Positions 7,986 to 15,645 of a stretch of 64,000 nucleotides of DNA are shown here, piece by piece (positions within the stretch are counted from its first letter, which is position 1; the number at the start of each line of letters is the position of its first letter). Under the pieces are notes generated by a model, which was not told where the DNA came from, searched no databases, and worked only from the letters and a program-made list of their open reading frames with translations. The DNA comes from Pelagibius sp040217155 (GTDB lineage: Bacteria > Pseudomonadota > Alphaproteobacteria > Kiloniellales > Kiloniellaceae). The DNA lies in NCBI GenBank assembly GCA_040217155.1, contig JAVJNS010000035.1, forward strand, positions 203,019 through 267,018. The letters run 5' to 3'. The position numbers were made by a program, and so were the translations under genes.

Positions 7986-9374
7986 TCAGCTTCCGTGGCG
8001 CAGGTGGAACGACTTGGGCCGGGTCAGCATCTCGTAGCCGACCTGCGACAGGGTGGCGCCGCGCCCGGTGTCCTTCACGCCGGTCCAGGCCAGCATCGGG
8101 TCCAGGTAGTCGGCGCGGTTCATGAACACCGTGCCGGTCTCGACCTCGCCGCCGATGGCCTCGGCCGCCGCCAGGTCATTGGTCCAGATCGAAGCGGTCA
8201 GGCCGTAAGCCGAATCGTTCATCAGGCGCACCGCCTCCTCGTCGCCGGAGACCTTCATGATGCCGACCACCGGGCCGAAGGACTCCTCGGTCATCACCGA
8301 CATGTCGTGGGTCACGGCGGTCAGCACCTGCGGCGCCATGTAGGGCGTGCCGCGTTCGTCCCTGGGGAAGTCCTTGGGGTCGATGTGGGCGGTGGCGCCG
8401 GCCTGCACGGCGGCGTCGACCTGGCCGCGCACGAAGTCGGCGGCCTCGGCCTTGACCATCGGGCCGAGGCTGGTGGCCGGGTCCAGAGGGTCGCCCAGAA
8501 CATAGCCGCGGGTCAGTTCGACGAAGCGTTCGACGAAGGGCGCATAGAGGCTCTCGTGCACATAGATGCGCTCGATGCCGCAGCACGACTGGCCGGAATT
8601 GAAGAACGCCCCGTCCATGATGTTTTCCGCCGCGAAGTTGAGGTCGGCGTCGGCGCGCACATAGGCCGGGTCCTTGCCGCCCAGCTCGAGGCCGAGGCCG
8701 ATGAACCGGCCGGCCGCCGCCTGCTCGATGGTCTTGCCGGCGGCCACCGAGCCGGTGAAGTTCACCTGGTCGGCCCAGCGCGCGCCGATCGCCTTGGAAA
8801 CCTGGGCGTGGCTGAGGCAGAGATTGGTGAACAGCCCCTCCGGCAGGCCGGCCCGCTCGACGGCTTTCTGGAAACGCTCGCCGACCAGCAGGGTCTGTGC
8901 GGCGTGCTTCAGCACCACGGCATTGCCGGCCATCAGCGCCGGGACGATCGAGTTCACCGCGGTCAGATAGGGGAAGTTCCACGGCGCGATGGTCAGGACG
9001 ACGCCCAGCGGATCGCGGCGGATGTAGCGCTTGAAACCGCTCTTTTCCGCCGGAACGACTGGCGCCAGGGCGCTCTCGGCCAGCGCGATCATGCCGCGCG
9101 CCCGCTCCTCGAAACCGCCCAGCTCGCCGCCGCCCGACGCCACGGGCCGGCCCATCTGCCAAGCCAGCTCCGGCACGATATCGTCGCGCATGGCCAGCAT
9201 GGCATCCACCATGGCGTCGCAGAGCCGCGCCCTTTCGGCCAGCGGCAGGCGCGCCCAGTCGCGCTGGACCAGTCGGGCGCGCGCGAAGACGGCCTCCAGT
9301 TGCGCGTCGCTGGCGACGGGGCGGCGTGCCACCTCGCTGTTGTCGACGGGGGAAATGCAGATCGTTTCGCTCAC
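7986..9374 (-). CDS. NAD(P)-dependent aldehyde dehydrogenase family protein
   Basis: A 462-residue ALDH-superfamily enzyme oxidising an aldehyde to the acid in the cytoplasm. Catalytic Cys lies in NSGQSCCGIERIYV and the general base Glu in GLGLELGGKDPAYV; TIAPWNFPYLTAVNSIVPALMAGNAVVLKHAAQT is the Rossmann segment, NFTGSVAAGKTI the glycine motif, EESFGPVVGIM the family C-terminal motif. Cofactor-site His replaces the usual Pro-Ser-Glu run after VVLKHA. Start is GTG 9374, with AAGGAG 8 nt ahead; the frame to 9443 has no ribosome site. It is close to succinate-semialdehyde or gamma-aminobutyraldehyde dehydrogenases in general form; the substrate is not assignable. Confidence 0.85.
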   Translation of the reverse strand: MSETICISPVDNSEVARRPVASDAQLEAVFARARLVQRDWARLPLAERARLCDAMVDAMLAMRDDIVPELAWQMGRPVASGGGELGGFEERARGMIALAESALAPVVPAEKSGFKRYIRRDPLGVVLTIAPWNFPYLTAVNSIVPALMAGNAVVLKHAAQTLLVGERFQKAVERAGLPEGLFTNLCLSHAQVSKAIGARWADQVNFTGSVAAGKTIEQAAAGRFIGLGLELGGKDPAYVRADADLNFAAENIMDGAFFNSGQSCCGIERIYVHESLYAPFVERFVELTRGYVLGDPLDPATSLGPMVKAEAADFVRGQVDAAVQAGATAHIDPKDFPRDERGTPYMAPQVLTAVTHDMSVMTEESFGPVVGIMKVSGDEEAVRLMNDSAYGLTASIWTNDLAAAEAIGGEVETGTVFMNRADYLDPMLAWTGVKDTGRGATLSQVGYEMLTRPKSFHLRHGS

Positions 9375-9488
9375 GGGGGAAACTCCTTGGCAGGGCGCAA
9401 CCGGCCACTCGCCGGCACGGAGATGCGGCGGCTTCGATAGCACGACTTCCCGAAGCGGTACACCGGGGATGTCGCGGCGCGAAGGATC

Positions 9489-10307
9489 TCAGTCGAAGCG
9501 AAAGGCCGAGATGGTCGTCTCCATGACGCGGTCGGAAAAAATACGCCGTCCCTGGCCGCCGGCGCCGGCCGCCACCATCAGGGGCAGCAGGTGTTCCTCC
9601 TGTCCTCTGGGGTGCGACTGCAGGCCGCCCGGCGCATCGGCCCAGGCCTTCAGGCCGGAATCGCGCGCCGCCATGTCGTCGGTCTCCAGGGTCTCGGTCA
9701 GCCAGCTGTCGAAGATGTCCGACACCGGGCCGAAGCGCGGGTCACCGTAGCCGCGCATGTTGTGGAAGCTCATGCCCGATCCGACGATCAGCACGCCGTC
9801 GTCGCGCAGCGGCGCCAGGGCGCGGCCGGCGGCGAGGTGGGCGTCGGGGTCGAGGTCGGCGCGCAGCGACAACGGCACGATCGGTACCCCGGCTTCGGGA
9901 AAGATCAGCTTCAGGGGGATGAAGACGCCATGGTCATAGCCCCGTTCGGGGTTCTCGCCGGCGTCCAAACCGGCCTCGCGCAGCAAGGCCGCGGCGCGGC
10001 CGGCCAGGGTGGGGTTGCCCGGCGCGGCGTAGGTCAGCCGATAGGTGTGATCTGGAAAGCCGTGGTAGTCGTAGATCGGTTGCGGCCGCGCCCCGCTGGC
10101 GAGGGTAAAGGCCGGCGCGGCCCAGTGGGCGGAAACCAGCAGGATCGCGCTTGGGCGCGCCGGCAGGTCCGCGGCGAGATGCTGCAGGAAGCCAGCCATC
10201 CTTGTCCAGGTGTCGGGCGGGTTCCAGTCCATGAAGAAACACGGCCCGCCCCCGTGCGGCAGAAAGAGGCTCGGTTGGCGGGCGGGGTTAGACTGGCTGG
10301 CGGGCAT
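9489..10307 (-). CDS. LigB-family dioxygenase (4,5-DOPA extradiol dioxygenase-like, YgiD group)
   Basis: A 272-residue class III extradiol ring-cleavage dioxygenase of the DODA/YgiD type. Metal and active-site residues appear in SLFLPHGGGPC, LLVSAHWAAP, YDHGVFIPLKLIFPEA and GSGMSFHNMRGYG, in the expected order. Such enzymes cleave catechols such as DOPA using non-haem iron or zinc. Start at ATG 10307 is preferred on family length; an in-frame ATG at 10334 adds nine residues and has no better ribosome site. No linked catabolic genes. Confidence 0.85.
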   Translation of the reverse strand: MPASQSNPARQPSLFLPHGGGPCFFMDWNPPDTWTRMAGFLQHLAADLPARPSAILLVSAHWAAPAFTLASGARPQPIYDYHGFPDHTYRLTYAAPGNPTLAGRAAALLREAGLDAGENPERGYDHGVFIPLKLIFPEAGVPIVPLSLRADLDPDAHLAAGRALAPLRDDGVLIVGSGMSFHNMRGYGDPRFGPVSDIFDSWLTETLETDDMAARDSGLKAWADAPGGLQSHPRGQEEHLLPLMVAAGAGGQGRRIFSDRVMETTISAFRFD

Positions 10308-10431
10308 GGCGCATCTCACTTTCCAATCTGCCATATGGGCGTCGGCGCCGAGAACGACAATTGCGGCAATTTGACAGGCCGGGGAAAAGAGTGATCAAAC
10401 TTCAATCGTCAGCAGGATCAGGAGCCGTCAC

Positions 10432-10626
10432 ATGCAACAACGCCTGCCGCTCTGGCAACGTCTTGTCATCACCGTGGTGGTCATGCTCGCGGCCAGCTAC
10501 GTCGTCGGCTTGATCTGGGAGGCCGTCTTCGGGCTCGTCTTGCCCAGCTATGTCGCCGGGCTGGTCGGCGGACTGTCGGCGATCCCGGTCTGGGACATCC
10601 TGCAGCGGATCCAACCCAAGCGCTGA
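10432..10626 (+). CDS. Small two-helix membrane protein, unknown function
   Basis: 64 residues: a short basic head (MQQRLPLWQR), a hydrophobic segment (about 11-35) broken by WEAVFG, a second hydrophobic stretch (about 36-52) and a basic tail (RIQPKR). AGGAG stands 8 nt before the ATG, which is the main support, as I recognise no family. It precedes the SDR gene by 20 nt and may be cotranscribed. The antisense frame here is treated as a shadow. Confidence 0.6.
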   Translation: MQQRLPLWQRLVITVVVMLAASYVVGLIWEAVFGLVLPSYVAGLVGGLSAIPVWDILQRIQPKR

Positions 10627-10646
10627 TCGAATGCGGGGAGAGTGCA

Positions 10647-11330
10647 ATGCCTGAGACTGTTCTGGTCGTCGGCGCGGGAGCGGGGCTCAGCGCCTCGGTG
10701 GCGCGGCGTTTTACCCGTGACGGCGCGGCCGTTGCGCTGGTCTCGCGCGACCCCGGCAAGCTGCAGGATCTGGCCACCGAGATTGGCGCCCGCACCTATG
10801 CCTGCGACGTCACCGATCGCGCCGCCGTGGCGTCCATGATGATGGCCGTCAGCGCCGATCTTGGGGTGCCGGACGTGGTCATGTTCAATCCCTCGGCCCG
10901 TGCGCGCGGGCCCTTCACGAGTCTCGACCCGGAGGCGGTGAAGCAGGCGCTGCTGGTCACCTGCTACGGCGGCTATCTCATCTGTAACGCAGCGGTCCCG
11001 CCGATGCTGAGGCGCGGCAGCGGCACGCTCCTTCTGACCGGCGCCTCGGCCAGCGTGAAGGGCTACGCCCAGTCGGCGCCCTTCGCCATGGGCAAATTCG
11101 GCCTGCGCGGCCTTGCCCAGTCGCTGGCCCGCGAACTGCACCCCCAGGGTATCCACGTGGCCCACTTCGTCATCGACGGCGGCATCCGCTCGGCGTCGCG
11201 CGCCGATGACGGCAAGGACGCGCTGCTCGACCCGGACGCCATCGCCGAAACCTATTTCCAGATCGCTCGGCAGCATCGTTCGGCCTGGACCTGGGAGGTG
11301 GCGCTGCGCCCCTGGGTCGAGACCTTCTAG
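10647..11330 (+). CDS. SDR-family oxidoreductase lacking the catalytic tyrosine
   Basis: A 227-residue short-chain dehydrogenase/reductase fold. The cofactor motif is VVGAGAGLSASVARRF near the N-terminus, CDVTDRAAV follows. The active-site Ser region is LLLTGASASVKG, but the normal YxxxK reads F-A-M-G-K (SAPFAMGKFGLRGLAQSLAREL): Lys is kept and Tyr is Phe. This Phe form recurs in a group of bacterial SDRs ending with IHVAHFVIDGGIRS, so it is probably a real subfamily trait, not decay. Substrate unknown. Confidence 0.8.
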   Translation: MPETVLVVGAGAGLSASVARRFTRDGAAVALVSRDPGKLQDLATEIGARTYACDVTDRAAVASMMMAVSADLGVPDVVMFNPSARARGPFTSLDPEAVKQALLVTCYGGYLICNAAVPPMLRRGSGTLLLTGASASVKGYAQSAPFAMGKFGLRGLAQSLARELHPQGIHVAHFVIDGGIRSASRADDGKDALLDPDAIAETYFQIARQHRSAWTWEVALRPWVETF

Positions 11331-11347
11331 CGCCATCTCCCGTCGCT

Positions 11348-11503
11348 CTAGCAGGTTGCTGAAAAAGTCGCCGGACGAAGGCGGTCGTGCAAGAAAAGAA
11401 TCTAACACGACCCGGAACGGACGGAATCGAATCGCAATTGGCATGATTGCGAATCATGATTGCGCAAATTCGAGCCTAAAATAGTTTTTCAGCAGCCTGC
11501 TAG
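11348..11503. mobile_element. MITE-like element with 20-bp terminal inverted repeats
   Basis: Bounded by CTAGCAGGTTGCTGAAAAA on the left (11348-11366) and the inverted form TTTTTCAGCAGCCTGCTAG on the right (11485-11503), one mismatch between arms. Total 156 nt, no coding capacity; it contains a further palindrome CATGATT-GCG-AATCATG. Ends of this kind (CTAG, GCTGAAAAA) resemble termini of DDE insertion sequences, so a non-autonomous derivative is likely, though the family is not identified. The right end supplies the TAG stop of the adjacent VOC gene. Confidence 0.7.
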
Positions 11504-11889
11504 GCGGTGAATCCGCCGTGGATGGCCTCCAGCTTGTTGCCATAGGGATCGCGTACGAAGGCCGCATAAACCCCGGGCTTCGGATAGTCGGGGCGCTCGC
11601 CCGGCGCGCCTTCGTCGCGGCCGCCACCCGCCAGGGCCGACTTGGCGAAGTCATCGACCGCGGCGCGGCTGGGGGCGGCAAAGCAGAGGTGTGTGCCGTT
11701 GCCGGCCGTCGCTGGATTCTTATCGAAAGGCAGAATGATGACGAACTGCGGCACCTCGCGGCCATAGGCGGCAAGGCGGTCGGTCGCCGCCAGACAGGTG
11801 GCACCGAGGGTCCGCATCAGCGGGTCGTAGAATTTGCGCGCTTCGGCGATGTCGGGCACACCGACGCTGGCATGGTCGAAGAGACTCAT
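11500..11889 (-). CDS. VOC-family (glyoxalase/bleomycin-resistance-like) protein
   Basis: A 129-residue single VOC domain: MSLFDHASVGVPDIAEARKFYDPLMRTLGATCL, YGREVPQFVIILPF, GNGTHLCFAAPSRAAVDDF and the end VYAAFVRDPYGNKLEAIHGGF. The metal-site pattern His6/Glu (EAIHG) is present. Function in this superfamily cannot be read from sequence. Start ATG 11889 has AGAGGA 8 nt ahead. Its stop codon TAG (11502-11500) lies in the terminal CTAG of the MITE-like element, so insertion apparently reset the C-terminus to about the family's normal length. Probably the third gene of the DUF4142-cupredoxin operon. Confidence 0.85.
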   Translation of the reverse strand: MSLFDHASVGVPDIAEARKFYDPLMRTLGATCLAATDRLAAYGREVPQFVIILPFDKNPATAGNGTHLCFAAPSRAAVDDFAKSALAGGGRDEGAPGERPDYPKPGVYAAFVRDPYGNKLEAIHGGFTA

Positions 11890-11924
11890 TGGTCCGTTCC
11901 TCTGATTGGCTGGTGTTGTTCGGG

Positions 11925-12284
11925 TCAAGGCGCGGCGACGGTGATTTCGCCGCGCATGTGAGGATGAAAAGCGCAGAAGTAGAGGGCCGTTCCCTCGGCG
12001 CTGAAGCGCTGGCGGAAAACCCCGCCGCGGGACAGTTCGCCGCTGTCCCAGTCGCCGCTTTCGGCGCTGGCGGTATGGGGGGCGAGGTCCCTGTTGATCC
12101 ACTCGACGATGTCGCCGGGCCGCAGCTCAAGCCGTTGCGGTTCAAACGCGAAGCGGTCGATCACCACACGATGAACGGCCGGTCCGGCGGCGTCGCCGGC
12201 GGCCTGGGCGGAACCCGAGGGTCCGCCCAAGAGCCAGCCGGCGAGGGCCACGGCGAGCCATGCCCTGGGGGCAGAGCGGGACAT
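11925..12284 (-). CDS. Exported cupredoxin (plastocyanin/amicyanin-like)
   Basis: 119 residues with a signal peptide (about 1-28, ending SAQA) and one blue-copper domain. Type 1 copper ligands are visible as His70 (LAPHTA), Cys104, His107 and Met110 (YFCAFHPHM), a very short Cys-His-Met spacing typical of amicyanin-like proteins. Periplasmic electron carrier or copper-binding protein. The start is 3 nt after the DUF4142 stop. Confidence 0.88.
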   Translation of the reverse strand: MSRSAPRAWLAVALAGWLLGGPSGSAQAAGDAAGPAVHRVVIDRFAFEPQRLELRPGDIVEWINRDLAPHTASAESGDWDSGELSRGGVFRQRFSAEGTALYFCAFHPHMRGEITVAAP

Positions 12285-12287
12285 GGT

Positions 12288-12833
12288 TCAGCCGCAGTTC
12301 AAGGACTTCACCATGCCTTCGGCATGGCCTTCATGAACCTTGAAAGTGACCAGCGCGTCGCCGAGCAGATCCTTCAGCTCCGGCACCGTGACCGCCGGGA
12401 TGAAGTTCTGCTCGACGGTCTGGTTCACCACCTGGTGATAGCCCAGTTCGTTGGCGGCATAGGCGCAGTCGAAGGCCTTGCCATCGAGGCCGCCCAGTTC
12501 GGCGCGTTTCTCGACGGCGCCCGCGACCAGGGCGCGGCTCAGGTCGTTGTCCTGCGGGGTGACGTTCAGCTTGGTGATCAGGGCGACGGCCGCGTCGTTC
12601 ACCGCGCTGTGGTCGCGGATCATGGTGGCGGCGAAATCGCGCACCGTCTGGTTTTCCGACACCGCCAGGGCCAGGTGGGCGTAACGGATGTCGAGGTTGC
12701 CGGCGGTGTAGGCGGTGTGAGCGATCTCCAGATCGTTCATCGCCTTGGCGCCGCCCGTTCCCTCGGCCGTGGCGCCGGCGGCGGCGAAGGCTGAGAGGAC
12801 GGCGGCGGCGGCAATAGTAAGACTGCGGGACAT
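12288..12833 (-). CDS. DUF4142 exported protein
   Basis: A 181-residue periplasmic protein with signal peptide (about 1-23, ending ATA) followed by a DUF4142 ferritin-like four-helix domain: AMNDLEIAHTAYTAGNLDIRYAHLALAVSENQTVRDFAATMIRDHSAVN. His and Glu/Asp residues are spaced as in the family, which is thought to bind metal or respond to stress, without a proven activity. AAGGA stands 7 nt before ATG 12833. Heads an operon with the cupredoxin and VOC genes, hinting at a metal or redox task. Confidence 0.88.
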   Translation of the reverse strand: MSRSLTIAAAAVLSAFAAAGATAEGTGGAKAMNDLEIAHTAYTAGNLDIRYAHLALAVSENQTVRDFAATMIRDHSAVNDAAVALITKLNVTPQDNDLSRALVAGAVEKRAELGGLDGKAFDCAYAANELGYHQVVNQTVEQNFIPAVTVPELKDLLGDALVTFKVHEGHAEGMVKSLNCG

Positions 12834-13043
12834 GATCGTTTCCTTTTTGCCGCGAAGACCATGACTGCTTCCCCGGTCGGCATTTGGCGGGGCGGGCCGT
12901 CTTCGCAATTTGCGGGGGCAAGGGGTGCGTTGCCGACAGGCCGAAACTGGCGACTTCAGGAGGAACAATCAATATATGGGCAAAAATATGAGACGAATCG
13001 CAGATTGCATGGGACGATCTGCAAAAAGAAGACTTTATTGTGG

Positions 13044-13970
13044 TTAGGCTGTCTGCCGGCGATAGGCGGAGGGGGGGACGCCGAACTTGCCGGCGAAGGC
13101 GCGGCTGAAGGCGGCCGGCGACTTGTAGCCGGCCCGGTGCGCGATCTGTTGAACGCTGAAGTGGGAGCGGTCGAGCAGCGCCAGGGCCTTCTGCAGACGC
13201 CAGTCGGCGAGATAGGCCATCGGACCGCTGCCGATCAGGTCGCGGAAGCGTTCGGCAAAGCGGCTGCGCGACATGCCGACCGCGCCTGCCAGGCTGTCGA
13301 CCGTCCAGCCGTCCGACGGCTTTTCGTGGATCAGCTGCAGCGCCCGGCCGATCTGGCCGTCCTGAAAAGCGTCGATAACGTGCTTCAAGTCTTCGCACTG
13401 GCCGACCCCGGCACGCAGCAGTTCGATGAATACGACCTCCGACAGCCGGGTCACCGCGGCGGGCGAGCCGATCTCTTCGGCGAACATCTTGCGCGCGATG
13501 AGGCGCAGCATTTCATCGAGCCAGGGTTGGCGCGCCCGGATGGCGGCGGTGATCACCATATACTCCGGCAAGGCGCGCAGCAGCGGATGGTCGGCGCCAT
13601 CGCGGAAGCTCAAGTGGCCGCAGATCATCTGGGTGGCGGCCTCGGGGTCGCCCTTGCCCAGGGCCAGGACGCCGTCGCCGCGATAGCCGCTTTGCGAAAT
13701 CACGGTTTCCAGGTCGGCTGGCCGTGTCGCCTCGGAGTCGGCGAGCACATGGCTGCGCCCCCAGGGGATCAGCACCAGGTCGCCAGGACCGAGCGCCGCC
13801 TTGGCGCCGGAATCGAAGCCCACGTGGCAGGTGCCCTGGACGACCAGGTGGAAGCGCGCAGCCCGGCTGTATTCTGGCACGGTCACCGACCAGGGTTCGG
13901 AAAAGTCGGTACGGAAGTAGAGGACGCCCTTCAGATCCAGGGTGTCGAGAATATCGTCGAGGACGTCCAT
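13044..13970 (-). CDS. AraC-family regulator with N-terminal cupin
   Basis: 308 residues: an AraC-type cupin_6 sensor (about 10-185; RFHLVVQGTCHVGFDSG, LGPGDLVLIPWGRSHVL) and a C-terminal double helix-turn-helix (about 205-305; WTVDSLAGAVGMSRSRFAERFRDLIGSGPMAYLADWRLQKALALL, then VQQIAHRAGYKSPAAFSRAFAGKFGVPPSAYRR). ATG 13970 is preferred to TTG 14012. It lies upstream of, and in line with, the DUF4142 operon, separated by 210 nt of A+T-richer DNA; control of that operon is possible but not shown. Confidence 0.9.
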   Translation of the reverse strand: MDVLDDILDTLDLKGVLYFRTDFSEPWSVTVPEYSRAARFHLVVQGTCHVGFDSGAKAALGPGDLVLIPWGRSHVLADSEATRPADLETVISQSGYRGDGVLALGKGDPEAATQMICGHLSFRDGADHPLLRALPEYMVITAAIRARQPWLDEMLRLIARKMFAEEIGSPAAVTRLSEVVFIELLRAGVGQCEDLKHVIDAFQDGQIGRALQLIHEKPSDGWTVDSLAGAVGMSRSRFAERFRDLIGSGPMAYLADWRLQKALALLDRSHFSVQQIAHRAGYKSPAAFSRAFAGKFGVPPSAYRRQTA

Positions 13971-14085
13971 GGTCGGGAAAATCACCTGTTCTGTTTGCTT
14001 AGCGTCCAGCAAGATCAGACGTCATGTGATAAATATAGAGACTCGACCGCAAATGGGAAGGCCGGGCCGTGGGCGCGCTGCGCTC

Positions 14086-15132
14086 TCAGCCGGCTACCTG
14101 GGGGCGCTTGGGCTGCGCGTTGCGGGTGCTGGCGCGCAGATTGAGGCGGAATCCCAGGTCGACGACCTTCTGCGCCGGCGGCTCTCCGGCGATGGTCCGG
14201 GCGATCATGTCGAGGGCCGTGGCCCCCATCTCATAGCGCTCTGTGGCGACACTGCTGATCGGCGGTTCGGCCGCGGCCATCATCTCGAAGTCGTTGAATC
14301 CCGCGAGGCCGAGTTGTTCGGGGATCGCTACGCCGAGACGCCGGCATTCGAAGAGCGCGCCGAGGGCGATGTCGTCATTGTTGCAGAACACCGCATCGAT
14401 GTCGGGCCGGCGGGTCATGATCTCGCTTAGCAACTCGCAGCCGACGCGAACCGAAGACGGTGCCGTCGTCTGGACAATCAAGTCGTCGTCGTCCAGGCCG
14501 GCTTCGGCCATGACCGCGCGGTAGCCGGCCATGCGCCGGATGCTGCGCGGGTCCAGCCGCGCGGCGAGAAACCCGATGCGGCGGTAGCCGGCCGCCAGCA
14601 GGTGCTCGGTCATGGCCCGCCCGGCGTCGAACTGCGACAGCCCGACCATCATGTCGAAGGGGTCGGGGCCGAGCTCCATGATCTGCACAATCGGCAGCTC
14701 GGCCTTACGCAGCAGGCGCGCCGCCGCCTCGGTCTGGTCGATCCCAACGACGATCATCCCGGCCGGCGACTGGCTGAGGAACAGCCGTATCAGGCGTTCT
14801 TCCTCGATGGGGGAGTAGCGCGTGTTGGCGAACTGGACCTGCAGATCGGTCTTTTCGGCCCGGTCGTGGATCCCGCGCAGCACGTCGGCAAAGACGGTAT
14901 TCGTCAGCGACGGCACGAGAACGCCGATCACGTTGGTCCGGGCCGAAGCCAGGGCGCGGGCGTGCTGGTCGGGCACGTAGTCGAGATCGCGCACCGCGGC
15001 ATCGATGCGCTCGCGCAGCGGGCCCGATACCCGGGCGGGCTCACGCAGCGCCCGCGACACGGTTATCGGGCTGACGCCCGCTTGCGCCGCCACATCGGCA
15101 ATGGTTGTCCGGCCTTTTTTTCGTCGCGCCAT
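14086..15132 (-). CDS. LacI-family transcriptional repressor
   Basis: 348 residues. The N-terminal HTH is TIADVAAQAGVSPITVSRALREP with hinge helix VPDQHARALASART; the periplasmic-binding-like sensor follows (IGVLVPSLTNTVFADVLRGI, GYRRIGFLAARLDPRS, DAVFCNNDDIALGALFECRRLG, LGLAGFNDFEM). Most like GntR/gluconate-type LacI regulators, but the ligand is not readable. Start ATG 15132 with GAGAGGGG ahead. A near-palindromic TGCTAGCGCTATCA lies 57 bp upstream, suggesting autoregulation. No sugar transport or catabolic operon is adjacent, so it is an orphan here. Confidence 0.9.
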   Translation of the reverse strand: MARRKKGRTTIADVAAQAGVSPITVSRALREPARVSGPLRERIDAAVRDLDYVPDQHARALASARTNVIGVLVPSLTNTVFADVLRGIHDRAEKTDLQVQFANTRYSPIEEERLIRLFLSQSPAGMIVVGIDQTEAAARLLRKAELPIVQIMELGPDPFDMMVGLSQFDAGRAMTEHLLAAGYRRIGFLAARLDPRSIRRMAGYRAVMAEAGLDDDDLIVQTTAPSSVRVGCELLSEIMTRRPDIDAVFCNNDDIALGALFECRRLGVAIPEQLGLAGFNDFEMMAAAEPPISSVATERYEMGATALDMIARTIAGEPPAQKVVDLGFRLNLRASTRNAQPKRPQVAG

Positions 15133-15645
15133 GCATGCCCCTCTCGATGGCGCCGCGTCGCACCACTTTCGCGCAGGATTGGCCAAGCTGCTAGCGCTAT
15201 CATACGGCATCCGACGGTTGCCGTCGCGGCCCTTTTGCCGGCGCCGGGATGGCCGGTCGTCCAAGCTTTCCACGTGGGCCCGCCGGCCGGAAAAACGGGC
15301 CCCGTTGCGCTGCCGAGATGAACCCTGCTCGCCGGCCCGGCGCCCGTCGGCCAGGCATCCACCGGTCTGCAGCCGGCCCGGCACCCGCCGGTCGGCGGTC
15401 GGCCAGACAGATCCAGACAGATGACGTCATTGTTCCTATGTAGTCTGCGTTACGATGTAATCTGCGCGCCGCGTTCCGACATCGCTTGCGAACCCTACCT
15501 TGCGGCGACGGAATGGTTTAGCGTGTAATCCAGGTGATCAGATTCGCGTGTCCGCGGTTTTCTGCGGTGGCCTGGTCATGTGGCAGAGCAAACTCAACAC
15601 CGGCTAAGCAGGTTTTCAGAGAAGCTGCGGCAGGGGGAAATCTTT
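15133..15645. other. Intergenic region upstream of NAD-GDH
   Basis: About 510 nt with no gene. Contains, left to right: the LacI operator candidate (15189-15202); a tandem repeat CCAGACAGAT twice (15403-15422); a perfect palindrome ATGACGTCAT (15421-15430); and a direct repeat TGTAGTCTGCG / TGTAATCTGCG (15439-15449, 15456-15466; 17-bp period, 10 of 11 identical). The last three cluster in 64 bp and look like a regulator-binding zone for the dehydrogenase gene. No confident promoter hexamers were found. Confidence 0.45.
15189..15202. promoter_or_regulatory. Candidate LacI-family operator
   Basis: TGCTAGCGCTATCA has a perfect TAGCGCTA centre and matches the central-CG LacI-family consensus TGATAGCGCTATCA at 13 of 14 positions. 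It sits between the lacI start (15132, minus) and the divergent NAD-GDH gene, nearer lacI, so it most likely serves autorepression. Confidence 0.55.

Noticed and set aside
7950..9440. Plus-strand frame of 496 codons opposite the aldehyde dehydrogenase
   Set aside because: Antisense shadow; ALDH Cys, Glu and Rossmann motifs are all on the minus strand.
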